Shown here: positions 1 to 11,494 of the stretch, in pieces
Layout of the letters: each line of letters opens with the position of its first letter
Position numbering within the stretch: position 1 is the first letter of the stretch
DNA from: Triatoma infestans
Lineage: Eukaryota; Arthropoda; Insecta; Hemiptera; Reduviidae
Length of the DNA: 64,000 nucleotides
Assembly: GCA_011037195.1 (NCBI GenBank)
Contig: JAAEAF010003779.1
Location: forward strand, 116,638 to 180,637
Direction of reading: 5' to 3'
Position numbers and translations under genes: made by a program
The notes under the pieces: generated by a model
Databases searched by the model: none
What the model was told of the DNA's origin: nothing
Seen by the model: the letters and a program-made list of their open reading frames with translations, nothing else

Positions 1-826
1 GGCCATCTATTTCTATTTAATTTTGGTTTGGATGATAGAATTGTTCAACTATGATAGCACTTTAGAAAAAACATAATTCCACCCCCCCCCCCCCCCCCCC
101 CCCCAAAGTGCCCTTAAATGAATTTTCCCAGAGAAATGTTTTAAATAAAAGTTGCAGATATTTGTATGTTTAGTTTATATAGGAAGTTTCAAGAAAATTG
201 TCGGAGACATTTTTTGAGAAAATCGCGAAAAAGTGAAAAAAAAATCATTTAGTAAAGTGGTAATGTAAACGCACTTCCGGTTATCCGATTTTTTTGAAAG
301 TCGGAATTTCTACAAAATATTCAATTCTAATTAAGATTATTAAGATGATAGAATTGTTCAATAAACTGAAATAGCACTTTAGATGAAAAAACCTAACCCC
401 ATCCCTCCCCCATAACAACCCTTAAATGAATTTTCCCGGAGAAATGTTTCAAATAAAAGTTGTAGCTGTTGGTATGTGTAGTTGATATATCTAAGTTTGA
501 AGAAAATCGTTGGAGCCATTTTTTAGAAAATCGCAAAAAAGTAAGAAATCCAACTAGTAAAGTGGTATTTCCGGTTGAGGAATTTTGACAAAATGACCCA
601 CTGTCAGATGCCATGGTGATACCTAATGAATATCAAGTTTCAACTTTCTACAGTTTTTCGTTTTTGAGCTATGCTGTTCAAATACATACGTACACACACA
701 GACCATTTTGCTGAAAACCACTTTTTTGGACTCAGAGGACCTCAAAACGGATATTTCCGGTGAAAACTCGATATCGAAAATTTGACACGTTACAATACTT
801 CCTCTTACTAGGAGTAAGAGAAAGTA
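1..826 (+). mobile_element. Family H (HINE-like) repeat, 5' end outside window
   Basis: Right part of a family H element, cut by the window start. It has two ~295-bp monomer segments (each with a pyrimidine-rich CCCCACCCCTCCC-type block, an AATGTTT(C/T)AAATAAAAGTTG block and a TTCCGGTT block), the segment with ATCAAGTTTCAACTTTCTAC, a short TACA/CA tract near 690-705, and the terminal hairpin CCTCTTACTAGGAGTAAGAG followed by AAAGTAA (801-826). A run of about 23 C at 82-104 lies in the first monomer's pyrimidine block. The short open frames are not conserved between copies, so I treat it as non-coding. Confidence 0.8.
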
Positions 827-1740
827 AAAAAAGTATATTGAAGTGGGGCAGTATATTTACTAATGTGAGGTAAAATAAAAGAACAAGGAATTAAAAATTT
901 TAAAAGAATTATTTTTGGTCTATTTTTATCCAACTTAAATTCAAATGTGAATTATTTAAAAAACAGTAAATTTTACTTAAAAATTCATAGCAAAACTTAA
1001 AAATATAATTCTTTCTAAATTTAAGTACAACAATAGCTTTTTTCTTATATTTTATCTATTATATTTTTAACTTAGTTAAGTAAGTGTTTAAAAAAAACTG
1101 ACTATAATAAGGTTTCATTGTATCGATCCAGGTTTGTTAATAAAAATAGTTTATATTTAGTTTTGTTTGTTTTTTTGTTAAATTTAATAAGGGAATTTAT
1201 TTTCATTAGTTAAAATATTTTCTCTTATGATTAAAACAGATGTTATTTGCTAAACCAATACAAGCTAAGTATGTTCTTTCTTTTCAATTATAATTAGGTT
1301 TAGATCACTTATTTTTGTATATCGACTACAAAAATTTATATTATTAAATTATAATTTAAGATATCTAACATATAAATAGCATTCAATTAAATTATCAAAT
1401 GCCAACAATAATAATAAATATTGAGATAAATAGCAAATAATAATATTACTGATAAGAAACAATTCTAATTAATGTAAAAACATTCTTTCTTTTTTTTTAA
1501 GTATTACATAATTAATGTTTTGTTTTTCCTATCATTATTTTACCTCAATTATTATTAATATTTTTCTCTTAATGCTGTAAAAGTGGGTAGTATTATGATT
1601 TATCATTTTTCGAAATAAATTATGTTTTCACTATTACATATATTGTGCGGGTTGATTTGGAAATCTCCAGTTTGCATAAAAATGAACTAAAAGGTTTACG
1701 ATATTTACCATATTTGATACGATACGATATTTGCAAAAAA
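827..1740. other. AT-rich stretch, nothing recognised
   Basis: Very AT-rich, with no open frame, terminal repeat or similarity to other parts of the window that I could see. Confidence 0.6.
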
Positions 1741-1902
1741 CTTCGCACTTCCTGTCAAAAGCTTCGCACTTCCTGTCAAAAACTTCGCACTTCCTGTCAA
1801 AAACTTCGCACTTCCTGTCAAAAGCTTCGCACTTCCTGTCAAAAGCTTCGCACTTCCTGTCAAAAACTTCGCACTTCCTGTCAAAAACTTCGCACTTCCT
1901 GC
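1741..1902. repeat. 21-bp minisatellite, eight units
   Basis: Eight head-to-tail copies of a 21-bp unit, CTTCGCACTTCCTGTCAAAA followed by R (A or G). The last unit diverges after CTTCCTG. Because 21 is a multiple of three, all frames stay open, which creates spurious peptide repeats (KLRTSCQ) with no sign of being a real gene. On the other strand each unit holds ACAGGAAGTG, an ETS-type core. Confidence 0.95.
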
Positions 1903-2454
1903 TAACAGGATACTTCTATTCTATATTATTAATATGGTCCACTCTGAACCTCCCCCCATACAAAGTGACATGCCTTGGAAGTTTCTGACTATCGAAGGTT
2001 AAGAAACAAGTTTCAAGAGAGGCCTATTTTCGAATCTTTTATATACTCTTTCTAATAACTGAAATTTCACTTCGAGGTGGTGCAGAATTTCCTTCTCTGG
2101 AAAGAATACTTCCATCACTCTCATGAACCCCTACGAATAAATTCGATATTCTGGAACATAAGCCCTCAAGTTTCATTTTTCCAAACCTCTACTGTGGTTA
2201 ATTAGATAGTTAGCCGCTTTAGATGTTTCTGTTATGATTTTCATTCAGTTTTTACCCACAGCTCTGGTATGAACTATTTCAGTTGAATAGCTGTTGTCTT
2301 CTGCGTGTATCCATTTACCGAATGTGACTCGATGAATATTGCCTACATTTCCGTCCCGACTATGTAGAATATAGAGGGACCTTTGTCCGTTTCTAGGCTT
2401 ATACAAATCAGTCACGTTAGCACCATCTGTTTCCATACATACTCCCATCATTTT
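1903..2454. other. No recognised feature
   Basis: Mixed-composition sequence between the minisatellite and the next family H copy. The open frame on the minus strand at 2245-2451 resembles nothing I know. Confidence 0.5.
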
Positions 2455-3474
2455 TTACTTTCTCTTATTTCTAGTAAGAGGAAGTATTGTAATCGTGTCA
2501 TATTTTCGATATCGAGTTTTCAAATATCGAGATTATCAATTATCTGTTTTGAGGTCCCCTGAGTCAAAAAAAGTAGTTTTTAGCAAATAGGGAGTGTGTA
2601 TGTATATATATGTGAATGTGAACAGCATAGCTCAAAAACAAAAAACCGTAGAAAGTTGAAACTTGATATTCCGTTTAGGTATCACCATGGCAACTGACAG
2701 TGGGTCATCTGTCAAAATTCCTCAACCGGAAGTGCCACTTTACTTGTTGGTCTTTTTACTCTTTTTGCATTTCTCACAAAAAATGACTCCGACGATTTTC
2801 TTCAAACTTCTTATATCAACTATACATACAAAGAGCTAAAACTTTTATTTGAAATGTTTCTCTGGGAAAATTCATTTAAGGGCAGTTATGGGAGACGGGT
2901 GGGGGGTTAGATTTTCATCTAAAGTGCTATTTCAGTTCATTAAATAATTCTATCATCTAAATAATATTAATTGGAATTGAATATGATGTTGAAATTCCGA
3001 GTTTCAAAAAATTCGGATAACCGGAAGTACGCTTACATTACCACTTTACTAAATGATTTTTTTTCACTTTTTCGCGATTTTCTCAAAAATGGCTCCGACA
3101 ATTTTCTTGAAACTTCGTATATAAAAACTAAACGTACAGAGATCTACAACCTTTATTTAAAATATTTCTCTGGGCGAATGCTTTTAAGGGCACTTTTGGA
3201 GGAGGGGTGGGGGGTTAGGTTTTTCTCTAAAGTAACTATCATAGTAGATTATACAACAATTCTATCATCCATACAAAATTAATTAGAAATAAATAGATGG
3301 CCAAAATTCCAAGTTTCAAGAGAAAATTAGTAAACCGGAAGTGCTCTTTTACTGGACAGTTTTTTTCAGTTTTCGACGAATTTAATTAAATTTTGTACAC
3401 AAATTATAAAATTTGTCAATTATAATTTTGAGAACTGGAGTAAGAGAAAATTTTGTATGTGTTACTCACCAGAT
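2455..3474 (-). mobile_element. Family H element, near full length
   Basis: Inverted orientation: it starts on the plus strand with ACTTTCTCTTA and the terminal hairpin (2457-2481), passes the TGTG-rich tract (2595-2620) and the monomer series, and ends with GAGTAAGAGAAAA...CACCAGA at 3474. Its 1,020-bp length matches other full copies (980-1,000 bp). The outer GTGTGA/TCACAC hairpin is partly decayed here (GTATGTGTTACTCACC). Confidence 0.85.
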
Positions 3475-3487
3475 TTTTTTTTTTTTA

Positions 3488-3641
3488 AATTTAAGGAGCA
3501 TCAACATGTTTGTTCATTTCCGCCCGAAGCCTTCTCAGTGCACTGCCTTCCGGACAGAAAAAAATCTAAGGGTAGCACTGGGCTCGAACCCGGGTCCTCT
3601 GCATGGGTGTTCAACGCGCTAACCACTGAGCTAATCCCTTC
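3488..3641 (-). mobile_element. SINE family A (tRNA-derived)
   Basis: On the minus strand the sequence begins GGAAGGGATTAGCTCAGTGG (RNA polymerase III box A, TTAGCTCAGTGGTTAGCGCG) and contains GGGTTCGAGCCC (box B) about 35 bp later, as in a tRNA. A tail with CCCTTAGATTTT and GAGAAGGCTTCGGG, shared with the copies at 21.8, 23.2 and 49.5 kb, follows. The SINE's A-rich 3' end abuts the family H copy at 3474. Confidence 0.85.
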
Positions 3642-3651
3642 CAGGTAATAA

Positions 3652-4680
3652 TAATAATAATAATAATAACGTGCTTTATTTTTAAATTAAATACACAGAC
3701 AGCTAGCTTATCTAAACAATTTATACAAAATAACACAATGCATGGAACTAGTCCATCTGCAGAGTTGCATTATACTATATTTTTAAACTTAACCGAAATA
3801 AACTTACAAAATTAAAATAAAAATAGAATCTCCTCATCATTACAAAAAAGAAAAACAAATTACAAATAAAATAAAGTAGGCTATTAATTTAAGTGATCAA
3901 GGTTCAGGTATTAAACTCTCCTATTAAAAAATGATCTATAATTCCAGGCTCTAATATGGTAATTATACAAGTCTATCCAATTTGTACCATTCAAATACTC
4001 TAAACACTCTTCTATAGACAGAGTAGACTTGCCCAACCATCTCAACCGGAACTCCCTTAACGCCGAACAACCACCTATATAGTGCAGAGTATCCTCTACG
4101 GCGCCACTATTGCACATTGTACAAGTATGAGTTTCTGCTGGCCTAGTAATGTTATAGTTCAGTTTCAATAGCGGCCCTCTCAATTTAATTATAACTTTTA
4201 TTACATTCATATTATATTTATCACATATATAATTATTTTCTCCCAGATCGAATTTTAATTTACCATATATATAAAAGTAGTTGAGGCCCTGACTTTACTA
4301 ATTAAATGATTTTTAAATTCCTGTTTTATATTGTTGTACAACCCATCAAAACATTGCTTTTTACCCTCTATAAGATAATTATTATTTACCCAATTATATG
4401 TCTGGCAAAGCTGTTTGAACTCTTTGCACCAATACAAGTTTCTATTAATAATTTCCTCTGCCAAGGTGCGAGTAAGTCTATTTTTCGGCAGTAGCAGAAG
4501 TTTTTGTATGTAGTTCAAATGGAGCCGTAATGTATACATAAAAAGTGGGTAAACTTCGGTTCAAGGTAGATGACATAATTCGGTGTAAATTGGGGAAGCA
4601 AGAGGAGCCTTTTAATAAAATACGTATACAATTTATCTACCTTCTCAATTCTTAAAAAACCCCATACTTGCGCCCCATAA
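3652..4680 (-). mobile_element. 5'-truncated LINE with 16-bp target duplication
   Basis: Flanked by a perfect 16-bp direct repeat, CCCTTCCAGGTAATAA, at 3636-3651 and 4681-4696, so this is a clean retrotransposition event. The minus strand encodes the end of a LINE ORF2: first a decayed (Y/W)GA...WGF-type segment near 4550-4680, then a basic region (94 aa at 4255-4539), then a C-terminal zinc knuckle CTMCNSGAVEDTLHYIGGC (3911-4210). Frames shift between the pieces. The 3' end is a (TTA/ATT)n microsatellite rather than poly(A). The clade is uncertain. It landed at the 5' edge of the SINE at 3488-3641. Confidence 0.88.
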
Positions 4681-4696
4681 CCCTTCCAGGTAATAA

Positions 4697-5085
4697 CTAT
4701 TATTATTTCATAAATAATGTATAAATGGAAACAAATTTTCTTTAAACTTCAAATTTGTTTGATTTGTACTAACATAATTTTATAGTGATGGCGGAAGGAC
4801 GAATACCTACCAGATATATATATATATATATAATTTTTTAGATCACTAAACATTGGCAACGGTTAATTCTAGAAAGTGAAGAATAAAAAAACAATAACGA
4901 AAGTCTATAAAGAGCTAATTACACTTTATTGCTCTGTTAAGTAATAAATAAACCAAAATAACTCTGCCAAGCATACCACTTAATTCTTAATCATTTGTAA
5001 GTCTGTTTTGCATAAATGGAATTATTGTCTGAAGAAAATTATAAAATGCCGACAAAAATATTTTATAAAAATTGCTTTTTAATAG
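4697..5085. other. AT-rich stretch with (TA)n
   Basis: Unclassified AT-rich sequence with a short (TA)n tract near 4817-4832. Confidence 0.5.
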
Positions 5086-5091
5086 AATGAA

Positions 5092-5180
5092 ATGGATGGT
5101 TAAGTTCGCGGAGCTTTATTTTTTCCATGATCGCCTACTGGCATTTTATGTGGTCATTAACCGGTTTCAAGTATTCGCCA
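5092..5180 (-). repeat. Decayed arm of the hammerhead-like foldback family
   Basis: TATGTGGTCATTAACCGGTTTCAAGTATTCGCC resembles the arm sequence at 47995-48035 (ATGGTCATCGACCGGTTTCGGACATTTGCCC). The preceding GCGGAGCTTT matches the start of the copy at 56465. Only one arm is seen, and the catalytic-core-like bases are mutated. Confidence 0.5.
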
Positions 5181-5351
5181 ATTTTCGAGATTACATGATA
5201 AATTAAATGCGATAACAGAATCTAGTTTAAAGTGTAATGGGTTCAGATGTCTTGGAGAGGAGTGATGATGCGATGAATAGTTGGGAGTTAGAGATTTTTA
5301 GAGAGTTGTTACTCCGAATATGAATTACTAATTTACGAAAATAGATATATA

Positions 5352-6035
5352 TGTATATTTTAACAATAATTTAAACGTTTGTAAAGATATAACTACAATA
5401 ATTTAAAATGATTTAAATTGTAACTAGAATGCACAACTATATGATGTTAAATAGATATATGTTTAAATACTTAGATAGGGACGCGCTCGCGGTGTAATTC
5501 GCTGGTAGAATCTTGATGTTACGCTGATAAAATATTGAAGAATAATCCCCACCTTCCTGTGAAGGGTTGTTTATATTGCCCTCACTCACACATTGACAAT
5601 TCTGTAATTACGGGTCACACTAAAACATCCCTTGCCGTGTGTTGACCCTAGGTCTTCAATAATAGGTGATGATACGCTGATAAAATATTGAAGAATAATC
5701 ATCCCTTCTTCCTGTGAAGGGTTGTTTATATTGCCCTCACTCACACATTGACAATTCTGTAATTACGGGTCACACTAAAACATCCCTTGCCGTATGTTGA
5801 CCCTAGGTCTGCAATAATAGGTCTCGCAACAGGTGTTGGCGGTTATCAAACCAAGTGGTCGGTCTTTGAGTGATTTGTTGATCCTTGTATATTGGCCACT
5901 CTGACCCTTTTGAAAGGGTTCTTGTTGGAAGGTTTTGAGCGGTATGTCTTTGGCGGTATCCCTCTTTGACCGTGCACTGACCGCGATTCTTGACCTGAAT
6001 GAGCGACTGGCTGGCACCACTAGTTATAATTTTTT
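5352..6035. repeat. LTR-like repeat, copy 1, with internal tandem duplication
   Basis: Shares with 17930-18405 a 22-nt perfect block near one end (5356-5377 versus 17933-17954) and the block GGCTGGCACCACTAGTTATAA near the other (6009-6029; GGCTGGAGCCACTAGTTGTAA in copy 2), plus scattered similarity between. A ~142-bp unit is tandemly duplicated (about 5538-5666 and 5670-5815), with TTCCTGTGAAGGGTTGTTTA and GGGTCACACTAAAACATCCC in each. TATA-like motifs on either strand could fit a solo LTR, but no TG...CA ends or target duplication were found. The class is unknown. Confidence 0.5.
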
Positions 6036-6734
6036 TATAATTAAAAATTGTATCTTTTCCTTCTTGTTATCACATTACAAAAGCAAAGTCAGCGCAGAGT
6101 CTATATTGTATTTGAATTCACACCGTTTATTAAAATTTATTTTGACAATGGGCGATGAACGCTTAAATCAGTCGTTCACCATTAAATGAAGCGGAGAATC
6201 AAGGAAAAATTTCTGATTTAAATATTTATATAGGCATTAAAAACTGAAGTTCATATAACTAAGGCTTCCATGGTAAATCTAATCCTTGCCGCCAATAAAT
6301 TTCCTTATCTCGAAAGTAATTTCTGTAGATATAAGTTCATGCCATGTACTATAAATTACTTCAAAAGTTTGCTCTATTAATGATCATATAACTAATTGTT
6401 CTGACTACTAAATATGCCCAGGCCAGTTAGCAGATGAGCAATATTCGTACAAGGACCCCATGGCAAAATACTTAATTACATTCTACATTTTTATTAAGAA
6501 ATATTTCTCTTAATTCACTACATGAACAAATAAGCTTACGTAAACTTCTTGCTTTCTAGCTCCAACACTATAGCCGCTAATCGCACTCAAACCGCTTTTT
6601 AGCGGAAACGATATGATGGGAGAAGTAAATAGTTGTGGGGATGTAGTAAACTGATGTTGGGAAATGGTTTCGTATTTGTTTCTTTAAAATGAAGCAGATT
6701 TATTATGTTCGGTTAAATAGTTTTGACTTTCCCT
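6036..6734. other. No recognised feature
   Basis: AT-rich sequence without supported coding or repeat structure. Confidence 0.5.
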
Positions 6735-7060
6735 TGGTGCTGTAAAAGAGGAAGTATTGGAAATTTATTCGAAATAGAATACTCACCGGAAACTCATATT
6801 TTACGTTCTTTGAGTAACGAAAAAAATTGTCAACAAATCCAAATCATCAACCAAAAGTGCAACTTTATTGAATGATTTTTTTTCGAAAACGGTTTCAACG
6901 ATTTTCATTAAACTTCGTAAACTATCTATACACAAAATTGCCTATCACTTTTATTGGACAGATTTTTCCAGAATCATGGATTTTTTGTGGGTTCGGGGTG
7001 GGGGGGACAACAGCGTTAAGTTTTCTTAGAGTTTTGGTTTTCGGTAAACTGATGTTGTGG
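6735..7060 (-). repeat. Divergent family H fragment
   Basis: Retains AGAGGAAGTATTG, CTCACCGGAAA, a degraded AACCAAAAGTGC, TTTCAACGATTTTCATTAAACTT and the G-rich block GGGTTCGGGGTGGGGG in the same order as intact inverted copies, but with many substitutions. Confidence 0.6.
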
Positions 7061-7830
7061 CATTGGTATAACGATTCTCTGTTGTATGCGGCCCAAAACG
7101 GCTTCAAATAAACCGCCCAATAAACAATTTTAAATTAATAAAAATAAATAAATAATTTATATTATTAGACTGCATTTACTAATACTTTTTAATAGTATTC
7201 AGATATATTTGAGGTGTCTCCAAGGTGTGAGCGGGAAATAGTTCGGACTCATTTTCAACAATTGGAAACACGCTCTTCAGTTTAATGTTACCTAGATATT
7301 ACCTAGAATCAAAGAGAACATAATTGAGGTGTAACGTGACATTCAATTTAAAGAGTAGACATTATAAATCCTACCTTCCCAAAGATTAATTAATATCCTT
7401 CGCCCAATAATTCTACCTTATTCATGTCTTCGCTTTTTGCAAAACATCAACATTTGTGAGCATCTATTTTGAACATGAAGTAAACAAAGAGTAAACTTAG
7501 AACCAAAATATCTGTATAGTACCTTGAGAACGCACTAAGATTTATAACTACTTCCATCTAACTATGTATTGTTGTATTAGTTTCTCAAATTCAATGTCCA
7601 GCTATCCCACTTAGTTTTAAGCTGCCCACTATTAATTTTATAGTAAAATTTTAAAATATTAATGAAGTTTATTAATTAGATAAGTAAATTTTTTATAATA
7701 GTAACCGGAAATGAATATTATGATTTAGCACAATCTTTATCATAAACAGCTTCCGTACCTACTATGAATTGAATAATATAGCACCGGATATGAGAAAAAT
7801 AATATTTTTGCTCATCAGCTATTGTATTGT
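7061..7830. other. No recognised feature
   Basis: AT-rich sequence; nothing supported. Confidence 0.5.
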
Positions 7831-8005
7831 GTTTTTATTTTAAGTGTGGCCCACCCCCTCGTGTGCCAGAATCCACAGAGCGCTGGCCAAAGACGGTAAT
7901 GCGAAGGAAGTGGGTTCCTCCGAAAGGGGGACGGAACCTTCACTGTCTCCGAAGAGGAAAGCTTAGTGCTCCTCGCGGAGACGCACTTTCCAGATTCATC
8001 CCGAC

Positions 8006-8536
8006 TTGCAGACTTGCAGCCCCAGAGGTGGCGGGGTCCCTGAGGAAAGGCACATTAGACCATTCCCAGAGGACTGGAAACTCGCCACTCTCATAACAAG
8101 GCCAAGCAAGACCTTGACCAAGTGGGCCATCAACAAATCCCAACCTTTTAAATCCCCTGGGACGGATGGGACTTACCCGGTCCCCTTACAAAAAGGACTA
8201 GATATTCTTTTACCATACCTGTGTAGAATCTTTAGGGCATGTATAGCCCGAAGACATACGCCGGTACCGTGGCGTAATGTCAAGGTGCTCTACCTCCCCA
8301 AGGTGGGAAGAATATCTGACCTTACGCCAGGTTTGTATAGAGCGATTAGCCCATCCTCTTTCCTAAGCAAAGCTTTGGAAAGTTTGGACGACAGATATAT
8401 TAGAGATGAGGTCTTGTGTGTAATCCCCTTAAGTGCCCGCCAATACGCTTATCAACCAGGCAGGTCGGCTGAGGCCGCACTGATGATTTTAACAGGCCGC
8501 TATCAAAATCCTTGGATGAAAAGGAAATTGCGTTAG
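8006..8536 (+). pseudogene. RT fingers fragment of the type 2 LINE
   Basis: Open frame of 176 codons. From about residue 40 it reads as the N-terminal RT region: INKSQPFKSPGTDG, then a helical segment, then WRNVKVLYLPKVG, then YRAISPSSFLSKALE, then RQYAYQPGRSAEAAL (the usual QxGFRxGRST region). The first ~30 residues are out of frame with the family. The frame breaks at about 8520, and motif A follows in another frame. The ATG at the start is chance, not a translation start. Confidence 0.85.
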
Positions 8537-9517
8537 CCACCTTCTTGGACATTGAGGGCGCATTCAATAATGTCTCGCGCACCTCAGTCATCAACTCTCT
8601 CTGTAAAAGAGCAGCGTTATGCAGCTGGATGGCCTTAGTAATGAATTAACATTTCTACAATAGGTCAGACCACCCTTAGGGTAAAAGTAGGGAGGGGGTG
8701 CCCACAGGGAGGGGTCTTGTCCCCTCTGATTAGACTCTGGTCATTGATGACCTCCTCCACCAACTATCTGCGGATGGCTTTGACTGTCTAGGCTATGCAG
8801 ACGATTTGGCGATTGTGGTAAAAGGCAAATATCCTACTACGATTGCAGAGCGGGTGCAAGCAGCTCTTAACTTGGTCAGGAACTGGTGCAGGGAAGAGGA
8901 CTTGTCCATAAACCTCCATAAAACTGTAATAGTTCCTTTCACATTACGCCGCAAGTTGGAAGGCCTTAGGCCACCATCACTTGGGCACACTCGTTTCCAT
9001 TTGCGATGGAGGCTAAGTACCTTGGTGTTACTTTTGACCGCAGACTCACTTGGAATCAACACATTGCTCACAAGGCCAATGCGTCATTTAGTAGGTGCAG
9101 ACGGCTCTGTGGGAGAAACTGGGGCTTGCGCCCAAGTTTGATACTATGGATCTATCCAGGGTCATCAGACCCATGGTCACGTATGGGTCGGTGGTTTGGT
9201 GGACCAAGACGCTGCAGAAGGGGCCGGTGGAAAGGCTTGGTGGGATCCAAAGGCGAGCATCCTGGGTTCCACGGGGGCCATGAAAACCACCCCGACTGCG
9301 GCGTTGGAAGTCCTCCTCAATCTGCCACCATTACACATTCTCGTTCTAGGCGAAGCCAGAATGGGAATGCATAGGCTCCTGCAGGGGCCGCCTCCCATCA
9401 CCTCTAGGCATGATCGTAATAACCAGAGGTTGATCGAGGAAATCAAGGCGGACTATCTTCTGGGGATGCCAACGGATAGGATGGTTCCTAAGTATTTCTT
9501 CGAAAGGAACTTCCATA

Positions 9518-10216
9518 TTGTTATACCGAGCAGAGGCGAATGGGATTGTGACCCACCCCTGTTCGGTAACTCGATCTGGTATACAGATGGATCCAAAACT
9601 CCGACTGGGGTCGGAGCTGGGGGTCAACTGGGGCAGGCCTAAAGTTAAAATTAAGGCCAGCCTAGGGAAGTACGCCACGGTCTTTCAGGCTGAAGTCGTG
9701 GCGTTACAACTCTGCGCTAGGGAGATTATAAGGCAAAGGATAGTGGGTAGAAGAGTGGCCATATACTCCGACAGTCAGGCAGCCTTGAAGGCACTTTCCT
9801 CACACCAAATAGTCTCAAGACTGGTGTGGGACTGCCTACTTGCCCTCACCGAGGTGGGTACTCGGAATAAACTGACACTCGCCTGGGTGCCGGGACATGC
9901 GGGGTTCCTGGGCAATGAGAGGGCGGATGCCCTAGCGAGGGAGGGTTCGCAGGATACCTTTATAGGCCCCGAACCCTTCTGCGGCTTGTCCAGGAGCCTC
10001 ATTCAAACTTCTATCAGGGGGTGGATAGATCAGCGTCTGCGTTGGTGGGAGGGAACACCAGGACAGAGGCAGGCAAAGCTCTTCATTAAAAGACATTTGC
10101 CTAAATTTACCAAAGACCTACTGAGCCAGATCCGAAGCGATATAAGGTTAATTGTGGGTCTACTAACAGGGCATTGTAGGCGAACAGACACTGTACCACC
10201 TACAACTTGCGGATAG
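9518..10216 (+). pseudogene. RNase H domain fragment of the type 2 LINE
   Basis: Frame of 232 codons carrying most of the RNase H fold: FQAEVVAL (catalytic E), AIYSDSQAALKAL (catalytic D) and WVPGHAGFLGNERADALA (catalytic D). The first catalytic D (WYTDGSKTP, ~9579-9605) is upstream in a different frame. A basic linker and LLTGHC follow; the zinc knuckle is absent. RNase H in LINEs of this type removes the RNA strand after first-strand synthesis. This copy is inactive because its RT is frameshifted. Confidence 0.88.
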
Positions 10217-10232
10217 TGCGGTATGCCAAGAT

Positions 10233-11325
10233 GTTCTTTTTACTCCAATGTGGCCCAGATAACCCAAAAAGTTGGACACACCTGATGTAAAGGATATTTA
10301 TCAATCCACTATGGTAGATTGTTAAGTTTTCCTTTGAAGTATTATTTCAGTATAATGTATGTTCTGCTATCTATGTATTATACAGGTTCTGATACCTACA
10401 AGCATTTTATAAATGTTACTTAATATTACAAAAATTCTCTTCACAGTCACTTGGTCTGCCATGTGATCATTATGTTTCTTCTGCCACTCTCTCTGCATTT
10501 TTCAAGAATTATAAGATTTTCTTGGCCAGATTTTGAGCAGCCTTCTTCTAATTTAGAGTTTAGAAATGTTCTCAAGGTTGCTCTTATATTTATATGAAAA
10601 ACGGTTATAGCATTTATAATAATTTCACAAAAGGTATACATACTATCGCGGTGTCCATAAATATATTACCAGGGTTACACCTTTAGCCAACAAAAAAAGA
10701 AAAAATAATAATAAAAAAGTAAATAAATAAAGTAAAAAAAGGGAAATGATATGCCAAAAACTCAAAAAGTAATATTTCAATTGTCTCCATCTCACGCTTC
10801 CCCAGTGTTGCCAAAAAATAGAAATTCCCCTTTTTACTTGCATCAATCAGAGATTTAACACTGACATTATTCTGTAGTCTTTAAATAAATTAATATTTTA
10901 TTAAAATCTTCAACAGAAACTAATGATCCTTCTGGATTTTTGTCTTTAACATTTATCAATCTAAAAGCAATTAGTTACTTTCATTAATGATTTCGTATTA
11001 ATCAGTGCCACAGTTTACATTGAAACTGACTTGACTGATATACCCAGAGCAATACTGTGTCGCTAGCGTTTTAAACAAACTTTTTATATAATTTAGCTGA
11101 GAAACTCTTAGGCTTGGAGAAATTTGTTACTTTCTCTTGCTGCATTTTGAACAAAGAACTTTTACGCCAGTGGGTGCCATGGCTCCCTTTAGGAGACCAT
11201 GAGACCAAGATTTGGGGAAGCACAGACAAAAGAGACGTAAAAATATGAAATTTTATAAATTCTGTTAAATAATTAAGTAGTAAAACCAGGAATCCAACCT
11301 TAAAGGACGAGTTAAGAATTAATAA
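10233..11325. other. AT-rich stretch, nothing recognised
   Basis: No supported coding sequence. Around 10760-10845 the text CCCAGTGTTGCCAAAAAATA weakly resembles 29535-29565, possibly an unclassified old repeat. Confidence 0.45.
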
Positions 11326-11329
11326 GGAA

Positions 11330-11450
11330 AATAAAAATTTATTTTATCAGAAAACTGTTTCAAATAAAATAGGAATGACTATAATAATAAGTTTGAAGAA
11401 AAACGTTCGTCTCGAAATCGAGAAAATCGTGAAAAATGAAGAAAATAACA
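11330..11450 (+). repeat. Divergent family H monomer fragment
   Basis: GTTTCAAATAAAATAGGA...AGTTTGAAGAAAAACGTTCGTCTCGAAATCGAGAAAATCGTGAAAAA follows the monomer order seen in intact forward copies. Confidence 0.55.
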
Positions 11451-11494
11451 TTAACGTTGCTATTATTATTTCGTAATATTTTAATTCCTGTAAC

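Larger units (their letters stand above)
7835..10232 (+). mobile_element. Longest LINE copy: RT plus RNase H, type 2 (I/LOA/R1-like)
   Basis: 5'- and 3'-truncated LINE ORF2. In order: a pre-RT segment (7840-8100); RT fingers with SPGTDG (~8152-8170), KVLYLPKVG and a YRAISP version of YRPIS; palm motif A FLDIEGAFNN (8542-8571); motif B GCPQGGVLSP (8696-8725); the YADD catalytic box (8794-8805); a thumb with YLGVTFDRRLTWNQH (~9011-9060); a connection region (9196-9560); and RNase H. It is GC-richer than its surroundings. At least four frameshifts separate the motifs, so it is not functional. It ends abruptly before the zinc knuckle that the copy at 39314-40185 retains, so the 3' end has been lost by deletion. 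Confidence 0.92.

Noticed and set aside
393..614. Peptide-like frames recurring across the window (for example SGKIHLR, FLRFFVFELC)
   Set aside because: They are translations of family H monomers in arbitrary frames; frames and stops differ between copies, so no conserved protein exists.
1741..1902. CRISPR array
   Set aside because: Directly abutting 21-bp repeats without spacers, in eukaryotic DNA.
1645..1988. Open frames encoding KLRTSCQ or SKTSHFL repeats as a possible repeat protein
   Set aside because: They exist only because a 21-bp minisatellite keeps all frames open; there is no supporting coding signal.
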